Assembly (NCBI GenBank): GCA_910585565.1
Contig: CAJUFC010000161.1
Coordinates: 1 to 14,168 of the forward strand
Length of the DNA stretch: 14,168 nt
From: an uncultured Eggerthellaceae bacterium
GTDB lineage: Bacteria; Actinomycetota; Coriobacteriia; Coriobacteriales; Eggerthellaceae
Direction of reading: 5' to 3'
Made by a program: the position numbers and the translations under genes. The notes below the pieces were generated by a model. That model was not told where the DNA came from. It ran no database searches and was given only the letters and a program-made list of their open reading frames with translations. Below, piece after piece: positions 7,298 to 14,106 of this stretch; within the stretch, counting starts at the first letter, position 1; each line of letters opens with the position of its first letter.

Positions 7298-8092
7298 ATG
7301 CCCATCGGTCCTGCTCGAATGCCTCTGCTCGATCACTTGGGCGAGCTGCGCATGCGACTCGTCCGCATCGTAGCCTGTCTGGGCGTAGCGGTGTGCGTGT
7401 TTTATCTGTCGGCTCCCATCATGGGGCAGTTCCTGCTGCTGCCGATCGCGAGCTACCTGCCGTTCAATCCAGAGACCGGATGGGTCGACACGGTGGCGCT
7501 CGACCCGTTCGAGGCGTTCGCGACGCGGTTCGAGATCGCCTTTTTCTTCTCGGTCATCGCGACGTCCCCGGTCATCTTGTGGCAGCTGCTGGCGTTCTTC
7601 TTGCCGGCGCTCAAGCCCAAGGAGCGCAAGTGGTTCACGCCGACGTTCGTCGTATCGGTCATCTTGTTCGTGCTGGGCGTCGTGTTCTGCTATGCGGTCA
7701 TCTTGGATGCGGCCTTCAATTGGCTGACCGATCAGGCCGCGGGGCTTGGCTACATCGAGCCACGCATGTCGAGCTATATCGACATCATCATCAAGTTCGA
7801 AGTGGCGTTCGGCTTTGCGTTCGAGCTGCCGCTCGTCATCTTCTATCTCGTCATCTTCGACGTCGTGCCTTACAAGAAGCTGCGCGAGAGCTGGCGTATG
7901 GTCTACATTGTCTTGATGGTGCTGTGCGCCGTCATCACGCCGGATGCGTCTCCGATCACGATGCTTCTGCTGTTCGCGGCGCTCATCGCGCTGTACGAGC
8001 TCAGTTTGCTGGCGGCGCGCATCGTCTTGGCGCGGCGCATCAAGCGGCAGAATGCTCAGCTGGCCGCCGAGGAAGCGGAAGACGAGCAGTGA
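7298..8092 (+). CDS. tatC: Twin-arginine translocase subunit TatC
   Basis: A 264-residue inner-membrane protein with six predicted helices, the receptor for twin-arginine signal peptides. Family signs: MPLLDHLGELRMRL near the N-terminus with E16, the conserved cytoplasmic glutamate region; FLPALKPKERKW with E109 in the first cytoplasmic loop; FGFAFELPLV (171-180); and VITPDASP (212-219) before the last helices, with LYE nearby. The acidic C-terminus (EEAEDEQ) is ordinary for the family. The ATG at 7298 is preferred since GAGGAGG lies about 11 bases upstream; a second ATG at 7319 is possible but has no ribosome site. The gene continues the Tat unit 7 bases downstream of the TatA/B gene. Confidence 0.95.
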   Translation: MPIGPARMPLLDHLGELRMRLVRIVACLGVAVCVFYLSAPIMGQFLLLPIASYLPFNPETGWVDTVALDPFEAFATRFEIAFFFSVIATSPVILWQLLAFFLPALKPKERKWFTPTFVVSVILFVLGVVFCYAVILDAAFNWLTDQAAGLGYIEPRMSSYIDIIIKFEVAFGFAFELPLVIFYLVIFDVVPYKKLRESWRMVYIVLMVLCAVITPDASPITMLLLFAALIALYELSLLAARIVLARRIKRQNAQLAAEEAEDEQ

Positions 8093-8140
8093 GGCAAGGT
8101 CCTGCGCGAGAGCCGAGGTGGCGAGAGGGTTTGATGGGCG

Positions 8141-8533
8141 ATGCATGAGCTGGGCATAATGTCGTCGGTGATGGATGCGGCCACGCAGGCTGCCCGAGAC
8201 GCTGGCGCGACCAAGCTGCTCAAGGTGACGCTGCAAATCGGCGAGATGACCGAGGCGATCGAAGATGCGCTCGCGTTCGCCTTCGAGGTGCTGACGGAAA
8301 ACGACCCGTTCACGCAAGGTAGCCAACTCGAGATACACATGGTGCGCCCAAAGAGCATCTGCCTTGAGTGCGGCGAAGAATTCGAACACGATCGCTTTCA
8401 TCTGTTCTGCCCTGCTTGCGACAGTTTTGCCACTCAGCTCATAGCCGGACGCGAGCAGAACATCGAAAGCATCGAGGTCGACCTGCCTGACGAGGCTGAC
8501 AGCGCCGCGTGCGGCGCGGGCGAGGCGGAGTAG
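8141..8533 (+). CDS. hypA: HypA, hydrogenase nickel-insertion zinc protein
   Basis: A 130-residue HypA homologue. It starts MHEL, where the N-terminal amine, H2 and E3 form the nickel site in known HypA proteins, and carries two zinc CxxC pairs, C74-L-E-C77 and C90-P-A-C93. The ending GREQNIESIEVD matches the family. The acidic, Ala/Gly tail after residue 116 is an extra extension. HypA delivers nickel with HypB to [NiFe]-hydrogenase large subunits (or, in some bacteria, to urease). AGAGGG at 8124-8129 lies 11 bases before the ATG. It follows tatC by 48 bases on the same strand and is followed by hypB, so it may be read from the Tat promoter as well as any local one. Confidence 0.93.
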   Translation: MHELGIMSSVMDAATQAARDAGATKLLKVTLQIGEMTEAIEDALAFAFEVLTENDPFTQGSQLEIHMVRPKSICLECGEEFEHDRFHLFCPACDSFATQLIAGREQNIESIEVDLPDEADSAACGAGEAE

Positions 8534-8535
8534 CG

Positions 8536-8569
8536 CTGCCGCCAGGGCCGAGCAGGCGTGCTGGCGCAG
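8536..8569 (+). other. Stem-loop between hypA and hypB
   Basis: CTGCCGCCAG (8536-8545) can pair with CTGGCGCAG (8561-8569): nine pairs with one bulged base and a 15-base loop. There is no T run after it, so it is not a clear terminator. It may affect mRNA stability or be incidental in GC-rich DNA. Confidence 0.35.
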
Positions 8570-8602
8570 GTGCGCTCTGACGAACGATGACAAGGAGGCG
8601 TC

Positions 8603-9262
8603 ATGCCAAAGCATATCGACATCAACGAGGCCATACTCAAGAAAAACGATGCCATCGCAAGCGAGTTGCGGCAGCGGTTCGCTGACAACCACGTGTATGT
8701 GCTCGATATCTTGGCGAGTCCGGGGTCGGGCAAGACGTCCACCATTCTAGCGACCATCGATGCGCTGCGCGATGAATTCAACATTGCCGTCATCGAGGGT
8801 GACATCGCATCCAATGTCGACGCGGAGAAGATCAAGGCCCAAGGGACGGCGGCGGTGCAGATCAACACGGGTGGTGCCTGCCATTTGGAGTCGGCGATGA
8901 TCAAGCGCGCCGTGGACGTGCTTGACCTCGAGCGGCTTGACCTCATCATCATCGAGAACGTCGGCAATCTGGTGTGTCCCACCGATTTCGATTTGGGCGA
9001 GAACGCCAAGGTGATGATTCTCTCGGTGCCTGAGGGGGACGACAAGCCGCTCAAGTACCCGGGCGTGTTCCAGGTCGCCCAGGCGGTCGTGCTCAACAAA
9101 GTGGATACGTTGCCGGTGTTCGATTTCGATCGCGAGGCCTTCGAGGGCTCGGTGCGCTCGCTCAACCCGGCTGCCCCCATCTTTCCGATCGCTGCCACCA
9201 AGGGCGACGGGGTGGACGAGTGGGCAGCGTGGCTGGCGAGCGAGATTCGCGACGTGCAGTAG
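8603..9262 (+). CDS. hypB: HypB, GTPase for hydrogenase nickel insertion
   Basis: A 219-residue SIMIBI-class GTPase. P-loop SPGSGKT (39-45), EGDIASNVDAEKI (65-77) as the switch I/DxD region, GGACHLES with metal-binding C93-H94, ENVGNLVCP with C125, and NKVD (165-168) for guanine recognition are all present. With HypA it loads nickel into [NiFe]-hydrogenase precursors. The N-terminal CxxCGC high-affinity nickel site and the His-rich stretch of some HypB proteins are absent, so it is the short form, probably relying on the inner GTPase-domain metal site. AAGGAGG at 8592-8598 is the strongest ribosome site in the window and fixes the start. No hydrogenase gene is in view. Confidence 0.95.
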   Translation: MPKHIDINEAILKKNDAIASELRQRFADNHVYVLDILASPGSGKTSTILATIDALRDEFNIAVIEGDIASNVDAEKIKAQGTAAVQINTGGACHLESAMIKRAVDVLDLERLDLIIIENVGNLVCPTDFDLGENAKVMILSVPEGDDKPLKYPGVFQVAQAVVLNKVDTLPVFDFDREAFEGSVRSLNPAAPIFPIAATKGDGVDEWAAWLASEIRDVQ

Positions 9263-9302
9263 CGATCCTGGCGTGGCTACTGTCGAGGCGAAGGGGGACG
9301 TA

Positions 9303-10127
9303 GTGGCGTTTTGCGAGGACGTGGGCGCGGCATATGCGACATGCGTCGAGGCCACTGCGGCGTTCGTGCGTGGCGCTGGCTTTACCGACGTCGTGATCGG
9401 GCTGTCGGGCGGCATCGACTCCAGCCTTGTGGCGGTCATGGCGGCAGACGCCTTGGGCGCTGGGCATGTTCACGGGATGCTGCTGCCGGGGCCCTATTCT
9501 TCGGAGAGCTCGCTTGTGGACGCGCACAAGCTGGCCGACAACTTAGGGCTGTCCGTCATGACGGTGCCGATCGATGGGCCGTATCAGGCGTTCGCGCAAG
9601 CGCTCCGCGCGGCAACGGGAGAGCCGTTGTGTGGCCTGGCGGCCGAGAACACGCAGGCGCGCTGCCGCATGGTGTGCATCATGGCTCTGTCGAACGCGCA
9701 GGGTTGGATGATGCTCAACACGGGCAACAAGTCCGAGGCGGCCATGGGATACTCGACGCTGTATGGAGACACGGCTGGCGCCTTCGCCCCGATTGGCGGC
9801 GTCTACAAGACCGACGTCTTCGCCTTGGCGCGCTGGCGCAACGCCGAGGCTGCTGCGTGCGGCGAGGTGCCGCCTATCCCCGAGAACGTGTTCGTGAAGC
9901 CGCCGAGCGCCGAGCTGGCTCCCGGGCAAGAGGACGAGACATCGCTGGGCATCGACTACGCCACGCTGGATGCTATCCTCGTTGCGTTCGTCGAGCTTGG
10001 CAAGTCCATCGACGAGATCGTAGGGGAGGGCCATGCGCGCTCTCAGGTCGAGCGGGTCGTCAGCCGGTATGAGGCCTACGCATTCAAGCGCGCGCTCGAG
10101 CCGCCGTATCCCGAGGTGTGCGTCTAG
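9303..10127 (+). CDS. nadE: NAD synthetase, ammonia-dependent type (NadE)
   Basis: A 274-residue adenine nucleotide alpha-hydrolase-type synthetase that amidates nicotinic acid adenine dinucleotide to NAD using ATP. The PP-loop SGGIDSSL, the segment GLAAENTQARCRM, NTGNKSE and the late PPSAEL-PGQEDE loop are characteristic. There is no N-terminal nitrilase domain, so free ammonia is the expected nitrogen donor. The GTG at 9303 is chosen because AAGGGGG (9291-9297) lies five bases upstream; an in-frame GTG at 9273 would add ten residues but lacks a ribosome site. It lies 40 bases (or 10 for the longer form) after hypB on the same strand. Housekeeping role; linkage to hypB looks incidental. Confidence 0.93.
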   Translation: MAFCEDVGAAYATCVEATAAFVRGAGFTDVVIGLSGGIDSSLVAVMAADALGAGHVHGMLLPGPYSSESSLVDAHKLADNLGLSVMTVPIDGPYQAFAQALRAATGEPLCGLAAENTQARCRMVCIMALSNAQGWMMLNTGNKSEAAMGYSTLYGDTAGAFAPIGGVYKTDVFALARWRNAEAAACGEVPPIPENVFVKPPSAELAPGQEDETSLGIDYATLDAILVAFVELGKSIDEIVGEGHARSQVERVVSRYEAYAFKRALEPPYPEVCV

Positions 10128-10140
10128 GCGCCTGATGCAG

Positions 10141-10166
10141 CGAAGGCCGCCCGGAGGCGACCTTCG
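10141..10166. terminator. Stem-loop between convergent nadE and tRNA-Gly, possible two-way terminator
   Basis: CGAAGG (10141-10146) pairs with CCTTCG (10161-10166); inside, CGCC and GGCG add four more pairs after one mismatch, leaving a CGGA loop. It sits between the nadE stop and the 3' end of the minus-strand tRNA. T runs on both sides are weak. Confidence 0.5.
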
Positions 10167-10178
10167 ATTCTGGGCATA

Positions 10179-10253
10179 TGGAGCGGGTGACGGGAGTCGA
10201 ACCCGCGTGACCAGCTTGGAAGGCTGGGGTACTAGCCGTTGTACTACACCCGC
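10179..10253 (-). tRNA. tRNA-Gly (anticodon TCC)
   Basis: On the minus strand the acceptor stem GCGGGTG pairs with CACCCGC, the D arm is GTAC-AACGGCTA-GTAC, the anticodon arm is CCAGC-CTTCCAA-GCTGG with anticodon TCC, and the T arm is GCGGG-TTCGACT-CCCGT. The discriminator base T is followed by an encoded CCA. Total 75 bases with CCA. It reads glycine codons GGA and GGG. A strong promoter lies immediately upstream. Confidence 0.97.
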
Positions 10254-10264
10254 GATGCAGATGG

Positions 10265-10293
10265 ATTATACCCCAACGCCCCCACATATCCAA
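10265..10293 (-). promoter_or_regulatory. Promoter of tRNA-Gly
   Basis: On the minus strand TTGGAT (10293-10288), a 17-base spacer and a perfect TATAAT (10270-10265) lie 11 bases before the tRNA 5' end, so the predicted 5' leader is about five bases. Confidence 0.75.
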
Positions 10294-10373
10294 ATTGACG
10301 CACAGAACCGTTAGCCTGCTACGGGGGGTCGGCCGGCTTTTCCGATTGCGGGTGGGAGAGCGGCGAGATTTCG

Positions 10374-10401
10374 TATACAATTATCCTTGCGCTGGCATAA
10401 T
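10374..10401 (+). promoter_or_regulatory. Possible promoter(s) of the MOSC gene
   Basis: Two candidates: TATACAAT (10374-10381) and an extended -10 TGGCATAAT (10393-10401). Either would give a leader of roughly 100-120 bases before the MOSC start. No clear -35 supports one over the other. Confidence 0.4.
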
Positions 10402-10403
10402 CT

Positions 10404-10506
10404 GCCTGCCATCCGTAGTGCAGCGGCCGCAGGCTCTCATATTGTTGCACCGGGTATGCCGGAGTGGCGCGCGGCATATCGACTCTTGAGCGAAGGAGCG
10501 TGCAAC
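10404..10506 (+). other. Leader of the MOSC gene with nested stems (candidate structured RNA)
   Basis: GCCTGC (10404-10409) can pair with GCAGGC (10429-10434). Downstream, GTTGCAC (10444-10450) is complementary to GTGCAAC (10500-10506), which abuts the ATG. Inside that stem TATGCCG (10455-10461) is complementary to CGGCATA (10472-10478), leaving a ten-base loop. The ribosome site GAAGGAG (10492-10498) lies within the outer stem's span. No known riboswitch class was recognised. This non-coding stretch between the tRNA promoter and MOSC holds no gene that I can support. Confidence 0.4.
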
Positions 10507-10944
10507 ATGGGCACTATCAAAGCCGTTTGCACCAGCGCCGTCAAAGGCATCCAGAAATCAGAGTCTGCATCTGTCGAGCTGCGCCCCGATTGGGGCATCG
10601 AAGACGATGCGCATGCGGGCGAATGGCATCGTCAGGTGAGCCTGCTTTCCTATGAGAAGATCGAGGATTTCAAGGCCCGGGGGGCCGACGTGGCCAACGG
10701 GTCGTTCGGCGAGAACATCATAGTCGAGGGGTTCGACCTCAAAAGCCTTGCCATCGGGACGCGCTTTCGTTCGGGCGATGTGGTACTCGAGCTCACGCAG
10801 ATCGGCAAGGAGTGCCATGCCCATTGTGCCATCTATCACCAGATGGGCGATTGCATCATGCCGCGCGAGGGCGTGTTCTGCAAGGTCGTGCGGGGCGGCC
10901 GCATCGCCGCTGGAGATGGCATCGAGGTGATCGCGGGCTCGTAG
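10507..10944 (+). CDS. MOSC-domain protein
   Basis: A 145-residue stand-alone MOSC domain, the beta-strand-rich fold shared with the C-terminus of molybdenum cofactor sulfurases. Visible landmarks are GIEDDAHAG (30-38), the GSFGENI segment, GFDLKSLAIGTRFRSGDVVLE, and GKECHAHC with the conserved cysteine thought to bind sulfur or the cofactor. Single-domain MOSC proteins are common in anaerobes rich in molybdoenzymes and are assumed to act in cofactor sulfur handling or storage; the exact reaction is unknown. The ATG at 10507 follows GAAGGAG at 10492-10498; an earlier in-frame start would read through the leader and is unlikely. The MATE gene begins 27 bases downstream. Confidence 0.88.
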   Translation: MGTIKAVCTSAVKGIQKSESASVELRPDWGIEDDAHAGEWHRQVSLLSYEKIEDFKARGADVANGSFGENIIVEGFDLKSLAIGTRFRSGDVVLELTQIGKECHAHCAIYHQMGDCIMPREGVFCKVVRGGRIAAGDGIEVIAGS

Positions 10945-10971
10945 GGCCGAGGCGCGAGCGGAGCGGCTGAT

Positions 10972-12291
10972 ATGGCGTCTTCTCCCTACAAGCAGCTGGC
11001 GCTGCTCGCCATTCCCACGTTCGGCCAGCTTGTCGCCGAGCCGGCCTTCGTGCTGATAGATACCGCCATTGTCGGCCAGCTCGGCCAAAGCGCGCTGGCT
11101 GGGCTTGCGCTCGGCTCCACTATCGTCCTGACCGCCGTGGGGCTTTGCGTATTCTTGGCATATGCCACCACTTCCCAGGTGGCACGCCATCTGGGAAGCG
11201 GGCGGATGCGCGAGGGCATGCAGGCCGGCGTCGACAGCCTTTGGCTGTCCCTTCTCATCGGGGCCGCGCTGGCGCTAGCGCTGTTCGCGTGCGCGGAGCC
11301 GCTCTGCCGGGCGCTTGGCGGTCGGGGCGACGAGCTCGCGCAGGGCGTCTCCTACACGCGCGCCGTGGTGCTGGGCGTGCCGGGGATGCTTTTGGTGTAC
11401 GCCGCCAACGGGCTTTGCCGCGGCATGCAGAAGGCGACCGTCACGCTCGTCGTCGCCGTGGCGGGCGCGGCGCTGAACACCGTGCTCGACGTGCTGTTCG
11501 TCCTCGTGTGGGGATGGGGCGTGGCGGGTTCGGGCTTTGCCACCTTCATCGCGCAATGGTTCATGGGGCTCGTGCTTTTCGCGGCGTGCCTGCGCTGGGC
11601 GCGGCGAAAGGGCGCGCGCCTGCGTCCTCGCTGGGGCTCTATCGCCAGCAGCGGCAAAGAGGGGCTGCCGCTGTTCCTGCGCACGCTGGCGCTGCGGGCG
11701 GGGCTTGTCGCCACCGTCATGGCAGCCGCCGCGCTCGGCACCGAGATGCTCGCGAGCTATCAGGTGGTGAACGCGGCGTGGGGCTTCGTGCTGAACATCC
11801 TGGACTCGGTGGCCATCGCCGGGCAGGCGCTCGTCGGTGCACGTCTCGGCGCGCGCGACCTTTCCGCAGCGCGTCGCTTGACGCAAGCCACCATGCGTGC
11901 GGGCTTGGCGGCGGGCTTTGTCGTCGGCGCTGCTTTCGCCGCCCTTGCCGTGGCGGCGCCGCAGCTCTTCGCGGAGAGCGCCGAGGTGCAACGCCTCGCC
12001 AGCGTCGGCATGCTCGTCACCGGCGTCGCGTTGCCCCTGCAGGGGTGGATGTGGGCCGCCGACGGCATCCTCATCGGCGCGGGAGACTTCCGCTACCTTG
12101 CATGGACGTGCGCCGCCGCCAGCGCTGCCTACGTCGTCGCGCTCGTCGCGGTGGTGTGCGTCATCGCTCCGCGCCTGCCTGACCTGGCGGCGCTCTGCGC
12201 GCTTGTCTGGGTCGCGTTCGACTTCATCCTGATGGGCGTCCGAGCGATTGCGAACGGCCTGCGCATCCGCACCGGCCGCTGGATGGCCTGA
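10972..12291 (+). CDS. MATE-family efflux transporter (DinF-like)
   Basis: A 439-residue membrane protein with about 12 helices in two homologous halves. The N-terminal AIPTFGQLVAEPAFVLIDTAIVGQLG is the DinF-branch MATE signature (P, E and D residues in TM1 and the DTA-VG-LG turn), and the second half repeats the pattern at GKEGLPLFLRTLALRAG and QVVNAAWGFVLNILDSVAIAGQALVGARLG. MATE proteins expel drugs or metabolites using sodium or proton gradients. The substrate cannot be predicted. Start at 10972 has only a weak GGAG-type site upstream. It follows MOSC on the same strand and faces the ABC-F gene tail to tail across a palindromic repeat. Confidence 0.92.
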   Translation: MASSPYKQLALLAIPTFGQLVAEPAFVLIDTAIVGQLGQSALAGLALGSTIVLTAVGLCVFLAYATTSQVARHLGSGRMREGMQAGVDSLWLSLLIGAALALALFACAEPLCRALGGRGDELAQGVSYTRAVVLGVPGMLLVYAANGLCRGMQKATVTLVVAVAGAALNTVLDVLFVLVWGWGVAGSGFATFIAQWFMGLVLFAACLRWARRKGARLRPRWGSIASSGKEGLPLFLRTLALRAGLVATVMAAAALGTEMLASYQVVNAAWGFVLNILDSVAIAGQALVGARLGARDLSAARRLTQATMRAGLAAGFVVGAAFAALAVAAPQLFAESAEVQRLASVGMLVTGVALPLQGWMWAADGILIGAGDFRYLAWTCAAASAAYVVALVAVVCVIAPRLPDLAALCALVWVAFDFILMGVRAIANGLRIRTGRWMA

Positions 12292-12399
12292 CGCGCCCCG
12301 CGCACAAACAATACAGGGGACAACAACACAGCACAAACAACACAGGGAACCGTCCCCTGTGTTCCAGAACCGTCCCCTGTGTTGTCCCGACGGGGCGCG
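12292..12399. repeat. Palindromic repeat element between convergent genes (REP-like, possibly also a terminator)
   Basis: Ends are perfect 9-base inverted repeats, CGCGCCCCG (12292-12300) and CGGGGCGCG (12391-12399). Inside, GGGACAACA (12317-12325) pairs with TGTTGTCCC (12380-12388), and AACACAGGG (12339-12347) pairs with CCCTGTGTT (12355-12363) over a 7-base loop. The left half holds a 20-base direct repeat (12302-12321 and 12331-12350, 18 of 20 identical); the right half holds GAACCGTCCCCTGTGTT twice (12347-12363, 12367-12383). It fills the gap between the MATE and ABC-F stop codons. No transposase is present. Confidence 0.8.
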
Positions 12400-12400
12400 C

Positions 12401-13888
12401 TCAGCGAATGCATAATCTGGCAATGTCGCCGCTCTGCTCCGTGCGCCAAGCGGTTTGCGTGACTGTGTCGGCCAGTTGCCGGTCGTGGGTGACGAGGAGA
12501 ACTGCACCGGGGAAATCTGCGAGCATCCGCTGGAGCGCCTCGATGGATCCCACATCCAGATGGTTGGTGGGCTCGTCCAGCACGAGGAAGTTCGGCTTTT
12601 GCACAAGCTGCTCGGCGAGCAGGAGCTTGCGCAGCTCGCCGGGACTCATGTCGCCGCCATCGAGCAGCCTGTCGGGGTCGGAGTTCAGCTGGGCTACGAT
12701 GGAGAGGATGCGGCCGCGCTGTTCGGGGGACTGCTCGCGAAGCTGGCCCAGCGCGCGTTCGCGCTCGCCAGCCCCGACATCCTGGGGCACGAAGGCCACG
12801 CGGATGCTTTCGGGAACCGATGCGAGCACGGCGCGCACCACCAGGCTCTTGCCCGTGCCGTTGTCGCCGGTCAGCACCACGTGGTCGGCTGGCCCAATCC
12901 AAAGCTCCGGCATCTCGATGGCAAACTCGTCCGCGCGCAGGACGCTCGCTTCCAAGTGGGCCACGAATGACGCTCGCGTCACCTCGCCGAACGGGCTGAT
13001 GTGGTGGTCGTAGCGCTTCGCGACGAACTGCTTTGCAAGAACCCCTTCGGCTTGGGCGAGCCGTCGGTCCATGGTTGCCGAAAGCTTTCCCGCAATGCCG
13101 TCCTTGCCAGAGACAATAGCCCGTCCGATCTTCTCGCGGCCATCGCTGTCACCTTTGGCCAGGTTGCGCTTGCTTCGCTTGTCCCGCTGCCGTGCGGCCT
13201 CCTCGCTTCGACGTCGCGCCTCCGCCTTCAGGCGCCTCGCCTCGTGTGCGGCCTTTTCGCGTTGATGGAGGGCAGAGGCCCGCTCGCTTTCCGCTTGGAC
13301 GCTGGCCTTCGAGTAGCCGCCAGGGCGCATCACCCAGCGGCGATTCTCGCACGCCAGACTCTGGCCGACGAGGCTGTCCAGCAGATCGCGGTCGTGGGAT
13401 ATGAGGATGCCGATGCCGCTGAAAGCCGCGAGCGCGTCCTTCACGATGGCGCGCGTTGTGGCATCTAGGTCGTTGGTCGGCTCGTCCATGACCAGCACGT
13501 CGGGGCGCATGAAGAGGGCGCAGGCGATTTGGAACCGCTTCCGCTGGCCGCCCGAGAGCGACCCGTAGCGCCAGAACCACTCGTCTTCCAGGTGCAAAAG
13601 CTGCCGGATGTGCTGGCCGTCCTGACCCCAGTCTGATGCGAGGTCGGTCAGGTTGGGTGGTGCTTGGGTGGAGTCCTGCTGGCAGTAGGCGGAGAACAGC
13701 TGCGGACTCACCGAGCCGGTGTCGGGCCGAAGAAGGCGTGCGGCGATGTGGGCGAGGGTGCTCTTGCCGCACCCGTTGTCGCCGATGACGCCCGTCCAGC
13801 CAACAGGAAAGGTGGCGCTGACGTCGGCAAGCGCGGGCACAGCGCTGCCGGGATAGGTGTAGTTGGTGGAGGTGAGATTCAGTTGCAT
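12401..13888 (-). CDS. ABC-F family ATPase, probable ribosome-protection (antibiotic resistance) type
   Basis: A 495-residue soluble protein with two ABC domains and no membrane segment. Domain 1: Walker A GDNGCGKS (36-43), signature LSGGQRKR (111-118), Walker B VLVMDEPTNDLD (131-142), H165 in LISHDR. Domain 2: GDNGTGKS (341-348), a variant signature MSPGELRK (414-421), FLVLDEPTNHLD (434-445), H468 in VTHDR. The linker between domains (about 192-300) is long, basic and helical, as in ABC-F proteins that reach into the ribosomal exit site; a role in protecting ribosomes from peptidyl-transferase or exit-tunnel drugs is inferred from this and from the leader. Start fixed by AAGGAG six bases upstream (13900-13895). 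A longer GTG start at 13975 has no ribosome site. Confidence 0.9.
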   Translation of the reverse strand: MQLNLTSTNYTYPGSAVPALADVSATFPVGWTGVIGDNGCGKSTLAHIAARLLRPDTGSVSPQLFSAYCQQDSTQAPPNLTDLASDWGQDGQHIRQLLHLEDEWFWRYGSLSGGQRKRFQIACALFMRPDVLVMDEPTNDLDATTRAIVKDALAAFSGIGILISHDRDLLDSLVGQSLACENRRWVMRPGGYSKASVQAESERASALHQREKAAHEARRLKAEARRRSEEAARQRDKRSKRNLAKGDSDGREKIGRAIVSGKDGIAGKLSATMDRRLAQAEGVLAKQFVAKRYDHHISPFGEVTRASFVAHLEASVLRADEFAIEMPELWIGPADHVVLTGDNGTGKSLVVRAVLASVPESIRVAFVPQDVGAGERERALGQLREQSPEQRGRILSIVAQLNSDPDRLLDGGDMSPGELRKLLLAEQLVQKPNFLVLDEPTNHLDVGSIEALQRMLADFPGAVLLVTHDRQLADTVTQTAWRTEQSGDIARLCIR

Positions 13889-13894
13889 GGCGAG

Positions 13895-13921
13895 CTCCTT
13901 GGGAAGGGGGCCGCGCCAAGG
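13895..13921 (-). promoter_or_regulatory. Hairpin covering the ABC-F ribosome binding site
   Basis: In the mRNA, CCTTGG (13921-13916) is complementary to CCAAGG (13902-13897), with a 13-base loop. The 3' arm contains the AAGG of the Shine-Dalgarno AAGGAG (13900-13895), so the stem would hide the ribosome site until opened. Confidence 0.55.
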
Positions 13922-13970
13922 TGGGGCTCGCGGTAAATCGGTTCTGGGGAAGAAGAAGCAAAGGCGACGC

Positions 13971-14028
13971 GGCACCCTGAAAGCGCGACCGAGAGTACGG
14001 TAATGGTCGAAGGGGCGCCCAAAAGGGC
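13971..14028 (-). promoter_or_regulatory. Mutually exclusive hairpins in the ABC-F leader
   Basis: In the mRNA, GCCC-TTTT-GGGC (14028-14017) forms a tight hairpin. The overlapping GGCGCCC (14019-14013) can instead pair with GGGTGCC (13977-13971), with one G-U pair, enclosing a smaller CGACC/GGTCG stem. A pyrimidine-rich stretch (CTTTGCTTCTTCTTCC) follows shortly after, so the second form may act as a terminator. This is read by eye, not folded by energy. Confidence 0.4.
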
Positions 14029-14049
14029 ATCGCTAGTTCTTCATCAAGC

Positions 14050-14100
14050 CTAACCTAACTCGAAGCGGAACTTGCCAAAGGCTCCGCTGGATGACGACAT
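14050..14100 (-). CDS. Candidate regulatory leader peptide of the ABC-F gene
   Basis: A 16-codon frame MSSSSGAFGKFRFELG, ended by TAG, whose ATG lies six bases after a TATAAT box; translation would start at the very 5' end of the mRNA. It contains K10-F11-R12, which fits the R/K-x-R/K pattern known to make ribosomes stall with macrolides bound. The gene's own mRNA can fold so that codons 5-6 (AGCGGA, 14088-14083 in plus coordinates) pair with codons 11-13 (TCCGCT, 14069-14064), placing a stalled ribosome on the 3' arm. Followed by about 160 bases of leader and the ABC-F gene. No protein evidence exists; the call rests on position, the motif and the hairpins. Confidence 0.55.
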   Translation of the reverse strand: MSSSSGAFGKFRFELG

Positions 14101-14106
14101 GTCGTG

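Noticed and set aside
7271..8692. A 473-codon open frame on the minus strand across tatC, hypA and hypB
   Set aside because: It is the antisense of three clearly recognisable genes; its product is Arg/His/Gln-rich with no motif, as expected for shadow frames in GC-rich DNA.
10444..10506. A tRNA-like shape upstream of MOSC (7-base outer stem, TGCCGGAGTGG resembling a tRNA-Ser D arm)
   Set aside because: Only 63 bases, with no anticodon arm of the right form and no TTCRA T loop, so it is not a tRNA; kept instead as a possible structured leader.
11275..12606. Long minus-strand frame antisense to the MATE gene
   Set aside because: Composition is Arg/Ala/His-rich without motifs, and it runs through the repeat element and into the ABC-F gene in another frame.
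13889..13975. A 29-residue N-terminal extension of the ABC-F protein from a GTG at 13975
   Set aside because: No ribosome site before the GTG, the extension is Pro/Arg-rich without homology, and AAGGAG ideally precedes the ATG at 13888.
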